Below the pieces are notes generated by a model that saw only the letters and a program-made list of their open reading frames with translations, was not told the DNA's origin and did not search any database. A DNA stretch of 42,696 nucleotides, taken from an uncultured Bacteroidales bacterium. GTDB taxonomy: Bacteria > Bacteroidota > Bacteroidia > Bacteroidales > Paludibacteraceae. How positions within the stretch are numbered: position 1 is the stretch's first letter; every line of letters begins with the position of its first letter. Below are positions 7,259-16,537 of the stretch, piece after piece. The stretch covers positions 1 through 42,696 of the forward strand of contig CACYGT010000004.1 of the NCBI GenBank assembly GCA_902774075.1, given 5' to 3'. The position numbers and the translations under genes are program-made.

Positions 7259-8605
7259 ATGAAAGTAACAAAACTTTTGCCTATCGTGGCATTGGCATTT
7301 GTAATGGCAAGTTGCAACAAGCCTGCGGGTGAACTCGTAGGTATTGGCGCTGCCGGTAGCTTTAAGGAGGCCAATCCTTATGGTATGTTGTTTATCAAGA
7401 AGGGCTCGTTTATGATGGGCGCCAACACGCAGAGTGCTGTTTTTGAGCAGCCGGACAACGTGGTGATGGTCACCGTAGACGCTTTTTGGATGGACGAGAC
7501 AGAGATCACGAACAATGAGTACCATCAGTTTGTTGACTGGGTGCGCGACTCTATTGCGTTGACGAACCTGATAGCAGCCGGTATGACTGACTATGCGTTG
7601 CAGCCGAAGGACGAGGAGTTTGACGAGGATAACTTCCGTCTTGACTGGAGAAAGAAAGTGCCTTGGAAGAGCAAAGATGAAGATGTGGTTGACGCGCTCT
7701 CTTCGTTGTTCTACTCGGACGGTCGTTTGAAAGCCAGCTTCCTTCACTACCGTTATTCGTGGGTGAACATGGACCAGGCTCTGCCGCAACGTAATAAGTT
7801 CGACGTAGCATTGAGTACGTATCCGGAAGGAGCAACTGCACGTGTGGATACCTTCTGGGTAAATGAGCACGGTGAGATCAAGGACTCGACGATTTACCGT
7901 CCGTTGCGAGAGCCGAAAGATCTGTTGACGGAGAAGATCATTTGTATCTATCCGGATACGCTTGTTTGGGCTCGTGACTTCCAGTTCTCGTACAATGATC
8001 CGTTGCTGCACATGTACTTCAAGCACCCGGGCTATGCTGAGTATCCGGTGGTAGGTGTGACATGGGAGCAGGCACATGCTTTCTGCGACTGGAGAACTAA
8101 GTTCTTTAACCATTACTCGACGACCGAGGTCAATGCTTTCCGTCTGCCGACTGAGGCACAGTGGGAGTATGCAGCTCGTGGTGGTCGTAAGATGGCGATG
8201 TATCCGTGGGGTAGCAACTATGCGCGCGATAGCAAGGGTTGTTTCTTCGCTAACTTCAAGCCTTACCGCGGAAGTTACAGCGATGATACAGGAACGACGA
8301 CGATGAAGGTTGCACAGTTCCGCCCGAATGACTTCGGTCTGTTCGATATGGCAGGAAACGTAGCAGAGTGGACCAACTCGGCTTATCAGACGGCAGCTAA
8401 TACGCATATCCATGACTTCAATCCGGATTATAACTACATGGCTCGTAAGGCAGACCCGGATATCTTGAAGCGTAAGGTAGTGAAGGGTGGCAGCTGGAAG
8501 GATATCAGCTATTTCATGCAGTGCGGTGTTCGTACGTATGAGTATCAGTATGAGAGCCGTCCGTACATCGGATTCCGCTGCGTTCGTGCCTATATCGGCG
8601 AATAA
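7259..8605 (+). CDS. gldK: Type IX secretion lipoprotein GldK/PorK
   Basis: Outer-membrane lipoprotein that forms, with GldN, the periplasmic ring of the type IX secretion system. Signal peptide with lipobox FVMASC, lipidated at Cys19. The rest is an FGE-sulfatase-like (SUMF1) domain: KKGSFMMGANTQ near the start, DAFWMDETEITNNEY, FRLPTEAQWEYAARGG in the second half, and VKGGSWKDI...YIGFRCVRA at the end. The fold is kept for structure rather than sulfatase activation. Length 448, usual for the family. It is the second gene of the porP-gldKLMN operon. Confidence 0.95.
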   Translation: MKVTKLLPIVALAFVMASCNKPAGELVGIGAAGSFKEANPYGMLFIKKGSFMMGANTQSAVFEQPDNVVMVTVDAFWMDETEITNNEYHQFVDWVRDSIALTNLIAAGMTDYALQPKDEEFDEDNFRLDWRKKVPWKSKDEDVVDALSSLFYSDGRLKASFLHYRYSWVNMDQALPQRNKFDVALSTYPEGATARVDTFWVNEHGEIKDSTIYRPLREPKDLLTEKIICIYPDTLVWARDFQFSYNDPLLHMYFKHPGYAEYPVVGVTWEQAHAFCDWRTKFFNHYSTTEVNAFRLPTEAQWEYAARGGRKMAMYPWGSNYARDSKGCFFANFKPYRGSYSDDTGTTTMKVAQFRPNDFGLFDMAGNVAEWTNSAYQTAANTHIHDFNPDYNYMARKADPDILKRKVVKGGSWKDISYFMQCGVRTYEYQYESRPYIGFRCVRAYIGE

Positions 8606-8644
8606 TTTTAATTTAGATAATTGATTTTTTAAGCGAATATTATT

Positions 8645-9598
8645 ATGGCAACAGACAAATCTGCAAAGCAAGGTTTTGGTGCAAAATTCATGCACTGGTA
8701 CGGATCGTATCAAGGCAAAGTTGTTGTAAATATTATCTATTCCGCCGGTGCTTCGGTCGTAATCATCGGTGCGTTGTTTAAGATCCTTCACTGGCCGGGC
8801 GCAAGTCAAGTGCTGATGCTGGGTATGTTTACCGAGGCATTCTTGTTCTTGATCGGTACATTGGAGCACCCGCATCCTGAGTTCCATTGGGAGAACGTGT
8901 TCCCGCAGTTGTTGGAGTTCGGTACGAAGCCGGAGTTGTTGGAGGAGAAGTCCAAGCAAGCTCGTCCGACGTTGTTGGGTGCAGGTGTAGCCGATGGTAG
9001 CCAGACGACGGTTATCAACCAAGGTAACGGTACGGCTCCTGTGAACGCTAAGGTGCCGACTCTCAAGGATGAAGATGTAAAGGCTTTGAAAGAGGGTATC
9101 GCTGATTTGGCAAAGACCGCAGGTCAGTTGGCAGAGCTGGGTAAGGTGGCTCAGACCGGTGTTAAGTTGGGCGAGAAACTGGAGGCTGCAGAGGCTGCAA
9201 CAGAGGCTTACTCGACGAAGATGACCGCCGCGGCTGATACGTATGTATCGAAGTTGTCGGCTGCAGGTGCAGCTGTTGACAATTACACCGCTGCGACCGT
9301 TGATTTGGCAAAGACCTATGCACAGGTGAGCGGTGATATGAGCAAGGTGGCAGAAGAGACGCGCGCGTATAAACAAGGAGTAGAGCAGGTGGGCAAGAGC
9401 ATCGCTTCGCTCAATTCCGTTTATGAGTTGCAACTCCAGGCTGTAAACGCTCAAACGGCAGCACAGAAAGAGGCGGCTTCTGCGGCTAAGGAAGCAGCTG
9501 AGGCACAGCTGGCATTCGCTAACGGTGCTAAGCAACTCCAGAAACAAGTAGCAGACCTCAACGGTATCTACGGAAACATGCTTAACGCGCTCGCGTAA
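8645..9598 (+). CDS. gldL: Type IX secretion inner-membrane motor protein GldL
   Basis: Inner-membrane component of the type IX motor, proposed to use the proton gradient together with GldM. There are two N-terminal transmembrane helices (about residues 26-44 and 51-70) separated by the conserved KILHWPGAS loop. The second helix carries the acidic residue of MLGMFTEAFLFLIGTLE, which is of the type implicated in proton flow. After residue 90 a long Ala/Glu/Lys-rich cytoplasmic region looks coiled-coil. Length 317, within the family range. It is 39 bases from gldK and 42 bases from gldM. Confidence 0.95.
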   Translation: MATDKSAKQGFGAKFMHWYGSYQGKVVVNIIYSAGASVVIIGALFKILHWPGASQVLMLGMFTEAFLFLIGTLEHPHPEFHWENVFPQLLEFGTKPELLEEKSKQARPTLLGAGVADGSQTTVINQGNGTAPVNAKVPTLKDEDVKALKEGIADLAKTAGQLAELGKVAQTGVKLGEKLEAAEAATEAYSTKMTAAADTYVSKLSAAGAAVDNYTAATVDLAKTYAQVSGDMSKVAEETRAYKQGVEQVGKSIASLNSVYELQLQAVNAQTAAQKEAASAAKEAAEAQLAFANGAKQLQKQVADLNGIYGNMLNALA

Positions 9599-9640
9599 TA
9601 TATAAGGAATAATAAAGCTAAACATTAAAACACTTCAGCA

Positions 9641-11209
9641 ATGAGTGGAGCAAAGAACTGTCCGGAAACCCCGAGACAAAAAATGATCGGAATGATGTAC
9701 CTGGTGCTCACGGCCATGTTGGCCTTGAACGTCAGTACGGATATCCTGAATGGCTTTACATTAGTGGACAATAGTCTGCACTCTTCCATCGCTGCTTCCG
9801 ATACGCGTAACGCTAAACTGTATCACGATTTCCAAGCGGCTAATGCCGATAACCCTGAGAAAACGCAAGTATGGTTTGACAAGGCGAATGAAGTACGTTT
9901 GCGTGCGGACTCGCTGTATAACTATATCCAGGATTTCAAGGAGCAGATTGCTATTCTTGCAGACGGTAAGAAAGCGGTTGCAGCGCGTAAGGCAGCAGGC
10001 GAAGACCCGACACTTCATATTGACGGCAATTCGAACTTGGACGTAACGGGTCAGTATGCTATCGTACAAGGTAACGGTGCTATCCTCAAAGAGGTCGTTG
10101 CTTATTATCGCGACTATGCGGCAGGCTTGGCAGAGGACGATGCAGAGTTGCGTCATTCGATACAGGCAACTTTGGCTACCGAGCGCGGATATAACTCTCA
10201 CGAGAAAGACTCTTGCGACTGGGAAGTAGCTATTTTTGACGGTATGCCTGTTGGTGCGTCGATCACTATCCTGACGAAGATGCAGAACGATGTGCGTGCG
10301 ACGGAGAGTCAGTTGATTCAGTACCTGATGGATCGTACTGATGCCGGTGACCTGCGCGTGAACAAGCTGCAGGCATACGTGATCCCGAACTCGAACTATG
10401 TTATTCGTGGCGGTAAGTATTCGGCACAGATCATCTTGGCTGCCGTCGACTCGACGCAACGTCCTGAGTACTACGTTGAGGGTCAGCGAATCAACGACCA
10501 TGGTATCTACGAAGTAGCAGCTTCGGGTGTGGGTGTGAAGAAATACTCCGGTTGGATTGCTTATCAGGATCCTTCGACTGGAGAGATGCAGAGTCTGCCT
10601 TTCCACAGTGAGTACAGTGTAGGCGAGCCGGCTGTGACGATCTCGAATACCGACCTGAATATCATGTACCGCGGATATGAGAATAAGTTCTCTATCTCGG
10701 TGCCGGGTGTGGCTAACGATAAGGTGAAGATCAATGTCAACGGAGCAACGGTGCGTCAACAAGGTGCCTTGTGGATCATCAAGCCCGGTGATAATGCCAA
10801 GAACGTGACTATCTCTGTTACGGCAGAGTTAGACGGCCGTATGCAACCGATGGGAAGTAGGGAATACCGTGTGAAGGCGCTGCCGAAACCGGGTGCTTAC
10901 TTCAAGTCCGGAGAGAACGAGTATTCTGACGGTAATATCTCGCGTGGTGCGTTGTTGAACAACTCGGCAACTGTCATTGCTTCGTATGGTCCCGACGGTC
11001 TGCTTGACCTTCCGTTCCAGATCACCAGCTTTAAGGTGAATATCAACGGAACGCTGACAGAGGCAAGGGGTAATAAGTTTACCCGCGAGCAGTTAGACCG
11101 TTTGAGCAAGTTGAAGATGGGTGCTATCGTGGTCATCACCGATATCCGTGCCAAAGGGCCGGACGGCAAAGAGACCCGTTTGTCTCCAATTCCTCTATCA
11201 TTGAATTAA
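9641..11209 (+). CDS. gldM: Type IX secretion motor/stator protein GldM
   Basis: Single-pass inner-membrane protein with a large periplasmic arm. It pairs with GldL to form the motor and reaches the GldK/N ring. The N-terminus MSGAKNCPETPRQKMIGMMY runs into one transmembrane helix (LVLTAMLALNVSTDIL), followed by periplasmic domains D1-D4. The repeated beta-domains include FHSEYSVGEPAVTISNTDLN and MYRGYENKFSISVPGV, family hallmarks. It ends KGPDGKETRLSPIPLSLN. Length 522, normal. It precedes gldN by 13 bases. Confidence 0.95.
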   Translation: MSGAKNCPETPRQKMIGMMYLVLTAMLALNVSTDILNGFTLVDNSLHSSIAASDTRNAKLYHDFQAANADNPEKTQVWFDKANEVRLRADSLYNYIQDFKEQIAILADGKKAVAARKAAGEDPTLHIDGNSNLDVTGQYAIVQGNGAILKEVVAYYRDYAAGLAEDDAELRHSIQATLATERGYNSHEKDSCDWEVAIFDGMPVGASITILTKMQNDVRATESQLIQYLMDRTDAGDLRVNKLQAYVIPNSNYVIRGGKYSAQIILAAVDSTQRPEYYVEGQRINDHGIYEVAASGVGVKKYSGWIAYQDPSTGEMQSLPFHSEYSVGEPAVTISNTDLNIMYRGYENKFSISVPGVANDKVKINVNGATVRQQGALWIIKPGDNAKNVTISVTAELDGRMQPMGSREYRVKALPKPGAYFKSGENEYSDGNISRGALLNNSATVIASYGPDGLLDLPFQITSFKVNINGTLTEARGNKFTREQLDRLSKLKMGAIVVITDIRAKGPDGKETRLSPIPLSLN

Positions 11210-11222
11210 TTATTGAATCGAT

Positions 11223-12170
11223 ATGTTAAAGAAAATCAGTATTATCGCATGCTTGATGCTTGGTGTTGTAACGGCACAAGCGCAGCACAAGGTTGTTTCG
11301 TTCTTCGATGAGATGGGTACGGCTCGTATCCAGACGGAGGAGTTCTCGCAGGCACATGACACCGTTGTTATGGTAGATCACCGTATCGACGATGTGATCT
11401 GGGCCCGTTACGTATATCGTATCATCGATATGCGATACAAGCAGAACTATCAACTTTATTTCCCGATCAAGTCGGACGATGCGGACTATCGTAACCTCTT
11501 CAAAGTGATCACGGACGCAGTAGTGGACGGTATGCCTATTTTTGAGAAGAACATGGAGACCATCAAGCCTGATTTTAAACAGGAGCCTATTGCGCGTAAC
11601 GTTATCCCGACGATGTTCATGGCAGATGATCCTCTGGCGGACTATTCGGACGATCCGACTCACTTTGATATTGAGTTTTCGGACGCTATGTTGATTCACT
11701 ATGACAGCGTAGAGGATGAGTTGTCGTTCCATTTCTATCCGTTTGAGAAGTTGGTGAAGAACCAGTTGAAGTATCTGATTCAGGAGGTTGTTTTCTTCGA
11801 CAAGCACACCTCGCGTCTCTATACGAAGATCATGGGTATTGCACCGTTGCAGTCGGATAAGATCTCGACGCGTGACAACTCGGATATCATGGGTTCGCTG
11901 CGTGAGTCGATCATGTTCTGGATTCCGTTCGATGAGTTACGTCCGTATCTGGCTATGCAGTACGCTATCCCGAATCGCAACGAGGTAAAGCGTGTAACGT
12001 TTGATGAGTTCTTCCAGAAACGTCTGTTCTCTTCGTACATCGTAGGTGAGGGCAACATGTACAACCGTTGGATTCCGGACTATTCGGGTACTGAGGAGCA
12101 GATCAAAAAGGAGCAAGAGCGTATTGCAACCGAGTTGCTTAACTTCGAGCAAGATCTTTGGGAATATTAA
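11223..12170 (+). CDS. gldN: Type IX secretion ring protein GldN
   Basis: Periplasmic partner of the GldK lipoprotein in the type IX outer ring. A signal peptide is visible (IIACLMLGVVTAQA, cleavage before QHKV). The mature protein begins with a short variable part and then VWARYVYRIIDMR-type sequence (here IDDVIWARYVYRIIDMRYKQN), followed by YFP and LFKVITDAVVDG. This is the GldN/PorN conserved core. The C-terminus is EQIKKEQERIATELLNFEQDLWEY. Length 315. Its stop codon overlaps the ftsX start by one base (TAATG), tying the secretion operon to the next block. Confidence 0.93.
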   Translation: MLKKISIIACLMLGVVTAQAQHKVVSFFDEMGTARIQTEEFSQAHDTVVMVDHRIDDVIWARYVYRIIDMRYKQNYQLYFPIKSDDADYRNLFKVITDAVVDGMPIFEKNMETIKPDFKQEPIARNVIPTMFMADDPLADYSDDPTHFDIEFSDAMLIHYDSVEDELSFHFYPFEKLVKNQLKYLIQEVVFFDKHTSRLYTKIMGIAPLQSDKISTRDNSDIMGSLRESIMFWIPFDELRPYLAMQYAIPNRNEVKRVTFDEFFQKRLFSSYIVGEGNMYNRWIPDYSGTEEQIKKEQERIATELLNFEQDLWEY

Positions 12171-13030
12171 TGCGTAAGCATCACTTTCGAAACTCCTATC
12201 TAACGGCCGCTGTGAGTGTGTCGTTAGTGCTATGCCTGATAGGCTTAGAATGTGTGCTCCTGCTTTCGGCAGGAGCGCTCGTTACGCGCATGCGCGAGAA
12301 CATGACCGTTACGGCGGTGTTGGCACAAGATGTCGATAGTACGCAATGTGCTCGGTTGGAGGCTATTCTGGCAGGCGGCAACAGTTGCAGCAGTTACAGT
12401 TACGTGTCTAAGGAACAGGCGCTGGAGGAGCATATCGCTTCACTGGGCGAGGACCCGAGTGCGTTCTTGGGTTATAACCCTTTGTCTGCTTCGTATGAGA
12501 TTCATCCTACGGAGGCATATAGCAATCCTGACAGTTTGCAGGTGTTAGCGGATAAGTTGAACGCTCTGCCGTATGTGACGGAGGTTATCTATCCCCGCGA
12601 CTTGGCAGACTTAATGAGCAGCAATGTGCATCAGTTCTCGCTGATACTGCTTGTTGTAGCGCTGGCCTTGTTGCTGGTGTCGATGGTGTTGATCGTAAAC
12701 ACGATACGCCTGCAGATATATGCCAAGCGTTTTATCATCAACACGATGACGCTGGTAGGTGCTACATCCTGGGTGACTCGCCGGCCGTTTGTGTTGCGTA
12801 ACATGGCGATGGGCTTTATATCCGGCTTGGTAGCTTTGGTTATACTGAGCGGTATGGTCTATTATGTCAACAGCCGCATCGGTATTATGCTCTTCCCGTT
12901 GACGTGGCAGAATATCGTCTTTGTGTCGCTGGTAGTCTTATGTTCCGGCATTCTGATTACGCTTTTTGCCTCGCTCATCGCCACAGGACGATATATACGC
13001 ATGGATAATAATTCACTTTACGAGATATGA
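12170..13030 (+). CDS. ftsX: Cell division ABC-transporter permease-like protein FtsX
   Basis: Integral membrane partner of FtsE, which regulates septal peptidoglycan hydrolysis. Four transmembrane spans: one near residues 12-34, then three in the C-terminal half (LILLVVALALLLVSMVLIV, the span around GFISGLVALVILSGM, and the last at VFVSLVVLCSGILITLF). They flank a periplasmic domain (residues about 40-155) with the FtsX-typical SKEQALEEHIASLGEDP. I use the ATG at 12170, overlapping the gldN stop, not the upstream in-frame codon at 12158. The ftsE gene is not adjacent, as is common in this phylum. It overlaps the DUF3098 gene by 4 bases. Confidence 0.93.
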   Translation: MRKHHFRNSYLTAAVSVSLVLCLIGLECVLLLSAGALVTRMRENMTVTAVLAQDVDSTQCARLEAILAGGNSCSSYSYVSKEQALEEHIASLGEDPSAFLGYNPLSASYEIHPTEAYSNPDSLQVLADKLNALPYVTEVIYPRDLADLMSSNVHQFSLILLVVALALLLVSMVLIVNTIRLQIYAKRFIINTMTLVGATSWVTRRPFVLRNMAMGFISGLVALVILSGMVYYVNSRIGIMLFPLTWQNIVFVSLVVLCSGILITLFASLIATGRYIRMDNNSLYEI

Positions 13031-13242
13031 AACATACATTACCCAAACTCAATCTCATCCTTATTGCGGTCTCTTTTGTCATCATTGTGATCGGTTTTGC
13101 ATTGATGGTAGGCGCACCTTCGGGGGAGGAATATAATCCTGATATTTTCTCTGTCCGTCGTATCACGGTAGGCCCGATGATTTCGCTCTTCGGCTTCGTG
13201 TGTATGTTATTTGCTATATTGTACCGAGGTAAGAAGCAATGA
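13027..13242 (+). CDS. DUF3098 family membrane protein
   Basis: Small membrane protein of 71 residues with two transmembrane helices ([20 protein letters not shown] and [16 protein letters not shown]). Between them lies a short loop containing [17 protein letters not shown], the DUF3098 signature. It sits between ftsX and uppP, with 4-base ATGA overlaps on both sides, which is its usual place in Bacteroidota. A role in division or envelope synthesis is inferred from position only. Confidence 0.88.
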   Translation: MKHTLPKLNLILIAVSFVIIVIGFALMVGAPSGEEYNPDIFSVRRITVGPMISLFGFVCMLFAILYRGKKQ

Positions 13243-14045
13243 GTTGGTTCGAGGCATTGATATTAGGCATCGTGCAGGGTTTGACGGAGTTCTTACCCGT
13301 TTCCTCTTCCGGTCACTTGGAGATCGGTCAGGCCTTGTTAGGCACAAGCGGAGAGGAGAACCTCACCTTCGCGATCATCGTGCATACGGCAACCGTTTTA
13401 TCCACACTGGTGATTCTTTGGAAGGAAGTGGAGCAACTCTTCAAAGGTACGTTCACGACCGTTCAATGGAACGCGGAGAAGGACTATGTGGCGAAGATAC
13501 TGGTGTCGATGATTCCGGTTTTTGTTGTCGGTATGTTCTTCAAAGACCAAGTGGAAGCTTTCTTTGGAAACGGTTTGGTGTTAGTAGGTGTCTGCTTGCT
13601 TATCACAGCATGTCTGCTCGCGTTGAGCGAGTGGTTACAGAAGAAACGTCCGCATATCGGACATGAGGTGACGTATAAGGACGCGTTGATCATCGGTGTA
13701 GCACAAGCGTGTGCGGTACTGCCGGGTTTGAGTCGTTCAGGAACGACGATCGCGACGGGTCTGCTCTGCGGCGTGAAGAAAGAGAGTGTGGCGCAGTTCT
13801 CATTCCTGATGGTGTTGATACCTATCTTAGGCGAGGCGTTTTTGGATTTGTTGAAGTTGCTCAAGGGCGAGATGACGATGGACTTAGGTCTTGTGCCGGC
13901 TATCGTCGGTTTTGTGGCTGCTTTTGTCACCGGCTGTTTTGCCTGCCGCTTTATGATAGAGATCGTTCGCCGTCAACGCCTTGTATGGTTCGCGATCTAC
14001 TGCGCTATCGTGGGTAGTGCGGCCATTATATGGACCGTTTGCTGA
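13239..14045 (+). CDS. uppP: Undecaprenyl-diphosphatase UppP/BacA
   Basis: Membrane pyrophosphatase that recycles undecaprenyl pyrophosphate to the monophosphate carrier for peptidoglycan, O-antigen and capsule synthesis; it also gives bacitracin resistance. Signature 1 is [17 protein letters not shown] (residues about 10-26), with the catalytic Glu and the Ser-Ser-Ser-Gly-His. Signature 2 is PGLSRSGTT (around residue 161), with the catalytic Arg. There are about eight membrane spans and the length is 268, normal. It overlaps DUF3098 by 4 bases; truB begins one base after its stop. Confidence 0.96.
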   Translation: MSWFEALILGIVQGLTEFLPVSSSGHLEIGQALLGTSGEENLTFAIIVHTATVLSTLVILWKEVEQLFKGTFTTVQWNAEKDYVAKILVSMIPVFVVGMFFKDQVEAFFGNGLVLVGVCLLITACLLALSEWLQKKRPHIGHEVTYKDALIIGVAQACAVLPGLSRSGTTIATGLLCGVKKESVAQFSFLMVLIPILGEAFLDLLKLLKGEMTMDLGLVPAIVGFVAAFVTGCFACRFMIEIVRRQRLVWFAIYCAIVGSAAIIWTVC

Positions 14046-14046
14046 T

Positions 14047-14757
14047 ATGTGGGACTTCGAGCAAGGAGAAGTGTTGGCTTTTGACAAGCCGCTACACTGG
14101 ACGTCGTTTGACTTGGTAGCCAAGGTACGGCATAATGTCTGCCGTAAGATAGGCAAGAAAAAGTTGAAAGTGGGTCATTCGGGAACCTTAGATCCTTTGG
14201 CCACAGGTGTAGTCATCGTTTGTACGGGCAAGAAGACGAAGCTCATTGATCAGTTGCAATACGACGTGAAGGAGTATATCGCGACTTTGCAGTTAGGCGC
14301 AACGACACCGAGTTTTGATTTAGAGAAAGAGATCGACGCGACCTATCCGACGGAGCATATCACACGCGAGTTGATTGATAAGACGATCCCTGAGTTTGTG
14401 GGGGAGCAATGGCAAGTGCCGCCTATGTTCTCCGCCGTACAGATCAACGGCAAACGAGCTTATGAGTTTGCTCGCAAGGGTGAGAGTGTAGAGCTCAAAC
14501 CAAAGTTATTGGTCATTGATGAGATTGAGGTGTTGGATTTTGACAAGGAGAAGAAACAACTCACTATCCGTGTCGTTTGCTCGAAAGGCACATATATCCG
14601 AGCGCTGGCACGTGACATAGGTGAGCGACTCGGTTCCGGAGCCCATCTGACGGCACTCAGGCGAACCAGAGTAGGTGACACACGCGTCGAGGACTGCTTG
14701 ACAATAGATACATTTTTGGAACAATTGAAACAGTACGACTATGTACAAAACGAATGA
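14047..14757 (+). CDS. truB: tRNA pseudouridine(55) synthase TruB
   Basis: Converts U55 in the T-loop of tRNAs to pseudouridine. The catalytic motif is VGHSGTLDPLATG, with the nucleophile Asp49 in GTLDPLATG. Further family blocks are DVKEYIATLQLG, QVPPMFSAVQINGKRAYEFAR and CSKGTYIRALARDIGERL. I use the ATG at 14047 (MWDFEQGEVLAFDKP, 236 residues); the upstream in-frame start would read through uppP sequence. The C-terminal PUA extension of the proteobacterial enzyme is absent, as in many Bacteroidota. It overlaps queA by 17 bases. Confidence 0.96.
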   Translation: MWDFEQGEVLAFDKPLHWTSFDLVAKVRHNVCRKIGKKKLKVGHSGTLDPLATGVVIVCTGKKTKLIDQLQYDVKEYIATLQLGATTPSFDLEKEIDATYPTEHITRELIDKTIPEFVGEQWQVPPMFSAVQINGKRAYEFARKGESVELKPKLLVIDEIEVLDFDKEKKQLTIRVVCSKGTYIRALARDIGERLGSGAHLTALRRTRVGDTRVEDCLTIDTFLEQLKQYDYVQNE

Positions 14758-15862
14758 TATAAGACTTAGCAATTTTAAGTTCAGACTTCCGGAAGAGCTT
14801 ATTGCTCAGTATCCGGCCTCTTATCGTGATGAGGCGCGTCTGATGGTGTTGCACCGTACTACGGGTGAGATCGAGCACAAGACCTTGCCGGACTTGGTCC
14901 CTTATTTCGATGAAGGTGACTTGTTTGTGTTCAATGACACGAAGGTGTTCCCGGCTCGTCTGTGGGCGCACAAGGAGAAGACGAATGCGCTGATCGAGGT
15001 GTTCTTACTGCGTGAGTTGAACCACAAGACCCGTTATTGGGATGTGCTGGTTGATCCTGCCCGTAAGATCCGTATCGGTAACAAACTGACTTTTGATGAC
15101 GATCCGGCTATTGTGGCAGAGGTCATTGATAACACAACGAGCCGCGGGCGTACGTTCCGTTTTTTGACGGACTATGACACCGAGGAGTTTGTTCCCAAAC
15201 TGTATGCGCTGGGTAGTGCTCCGCTGCCTAAGTATATCCGTCGTCCAATGGACCCGGAGACGCAGGCAGAGTACGAGAAAGTGTTTCATGACCAGCCGGT
15301 GCGCGAGATGGATTTTGAGCGGTATCAAACTATCTTTGCCGATAAGATAGGCGCGGTTGCTGCTCCTGCCGCAGGACTTCATTTCTCCAAACAGCTGCTC
15401 AAACGAATGGAGATACACGGCATCGAGACGACCTGCCTGACGAGCCATATGTCGCTGGGTGTGTTCAAGGATATCGATGTGGAAGACTTGACGAAGAACA
15501 AGATGGAGTCAGAGCAGATCATACTGTCCGATGCGATGGTCAATGCAGTGAACAAAGCGCATGAACAGGAACATCGTGTCTGCGCGGTCGGTACTGAAGT
15601 GATGCGTGCGATGGAGCACGTAGTAGGCACAAACGGCCTGCTTAAGGCATATGACGGTTGGACGAACAAGTTCATCTTCCCGCCATACCGCTTCACGACC
15701 GCAGATGCATTCTTCGTTAACTTCTACATGCCGCAGTCGAGCCAGATGCTCATGGTTGCTGCTTTTGCGGGCATTGATGAGACGATGCATGCCTATGAGG
15801 TTGCGGTTGAAGAAGGTTATCGTTTTGGAGACTATGGCGATGCGATGTTAATCGTAGATTAA
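14741..15862 (+). CDS. queA: S-adenosylmethionine:tRNA ribosyltransferase-isomerase QueA
   Basis: Adds the epoxycyclopentanediol moiety from SAM to preQ1 at tRNA position 34, the penultimate step of queuosine formation. N-terminal signature: FRLPEELIAQYP and RDEARLMVLHR. The central part has GDLFVFNDTKVFPARL and EVFLLRE, and then the catalytic-domain block YQTIFADKIGAVAAPAAGLHFS. Length is 373 residues, slightly above the 340-360 usual elsewhere, with the extra residues mostly in the middle. The start ATG at 14741 lies within the end of truB. No riboswitch is visible upstream, as expected inside an operon. Confidence 0.96.
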   Translation: MYKTNDIRLSNFKFRLPEELIAQYPASYRDEARLMVLHRTTGEIEHKTLPDLVPYFDEGDLFVFNDTKVFPARLWAHKEKTNALIEVFLLRELNHKTRYWDVLVDPARKIRIGNKLTFDDDPAIVAEVIDNTTSRGRTFRFLTDYDTEEFVPKLYALGSAPLPKYIRRPMDPETQAEYEKVFHDQPVREMDFERYQTIFADKIGAVAAPAAGLHFSKQLLKRMEIHGIETTCLTSHMSLGVFKDIDVEDLTKNKMESEQIILSDAMVNAVNKAHEQEHRVCAVGTEVMRAMEHVVGTNGLLKAYDGWTNKFIFPPYRFTTADAFFVNFYMPQSSQMLMVAAFAGIDETMHAYEVAVEEGYRFGDYGDAMLIVD

Positions 15863-15873
15863 ACAGCAAACGA

Positions 15874-16536
15874 ATGAACGTACGTATTGAGGAGTCATGG
15901 CGAAAAGTCTTGCAGACGGAGTTTGACAAACCATATTTCGAACTCCTCACTCAGTATGTGCGCCAACAGTATAAGACCCGTCGGTGTTTTCCTCCGGCAG
16001 GTCTTATTTTTAATGCCTTTGACTCGTGTCCGTTCGATAAGGTGCGGGTGGTCATCATCGGCCAGGATCCTTATCACGAGGAGCAGCAGGCGATGGGTCT
16101 GAGTTTCTCGGTGCCCGAGGGTGTGGCCATACCGCCTTCGCTGATGAATATCTACAAGGAGATTCAGCGGGACTTAGGCAAGCCTATTCCGCAGAGCGGA
16201 GATTTGCATCGCTGGGCGGAACAAGGGGTGTTGCTGCTCAATGCGACACTGACCGTAGAGGCGCATAAAGCAGGCAGCCATCAGGGCAAAGGTTGGGAAG
16301 AACTGACTGATGCGGCGATAGATGCGCTCAATAAAGGACGCGAGCATCTTGTGTTTATGCTCTGGGGTTCGTACGCGCAGCGTAAGGGGCAGTTTATCGA
16401 CAGACATAAGCATCTGGTACTTCAGACCTCTCATCCTTCGCCATTATCGGTGTATAGAGGTTTTGACGGTTGCGGACACTTCAGTGCAGCGAATAGATAC
16501 TTGGAAAAGAACGGCTTAGAGCCTATTGAATGGTGA
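15874..16536 (+). CDS. ung: Uracil-DNA glycosylase, family 1
   Basis: Removes uracil from DNA to start base-excision repair. Active-site motif IIGQDPYHEEQQAMGLSFSV, with catalytic Asp65 (water activation) and the Tyr that excludes thymine. The uracil-contacting LLLNATLTVEAHKAGSH lies in the middle, and the DNA-intercalation motif HPSPLSVYRGF near the C-terminus. Length 220, normal. It starts 11 bases after queA and ends one base before the polA start. Confidence 0.97.
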   Translation: MNVRIEESWRKVLQTEFDKPYFELLTQYVRQQYKTRRCFPPAGLIFNAFDSCPFDKVRVVIIGQDPYHEEQQAMGLSFSVPEGVAIPPSLMNIYKEIQRDLGKPIPQSGDLHRWAEQGVLLLNATLTVEAHKAGSHQGKGWEELTDAAIDALNKGREHLVFMLWGSYAQRKGQFIDRHKHLVLQTSHPSPLSVYRGFDGCGHFSAANRYLEKNGLEPIEW

Positions 16537-16537
16537 T

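Noticed and set aside
7175..9625. 816-codon open frame on the minus strand
   Set aside because: It lies antisense to gldK and gldL, has a Leu/Arg/Cys/His-rich composition without domains, and crosses a real intergenic gap. It is a codon-bias shadow.
9761..10762. 333-codon open frame on the minus strand
   Set aside because: Antisense to gldM; shadow translation.
13981..14046. Longer TruB start overlapping uppP
   Set aside because: The 22 extra residues are the uppP shadow frame and family members begin near WDF-x-x-G-x-x-L-x-x-DKP.
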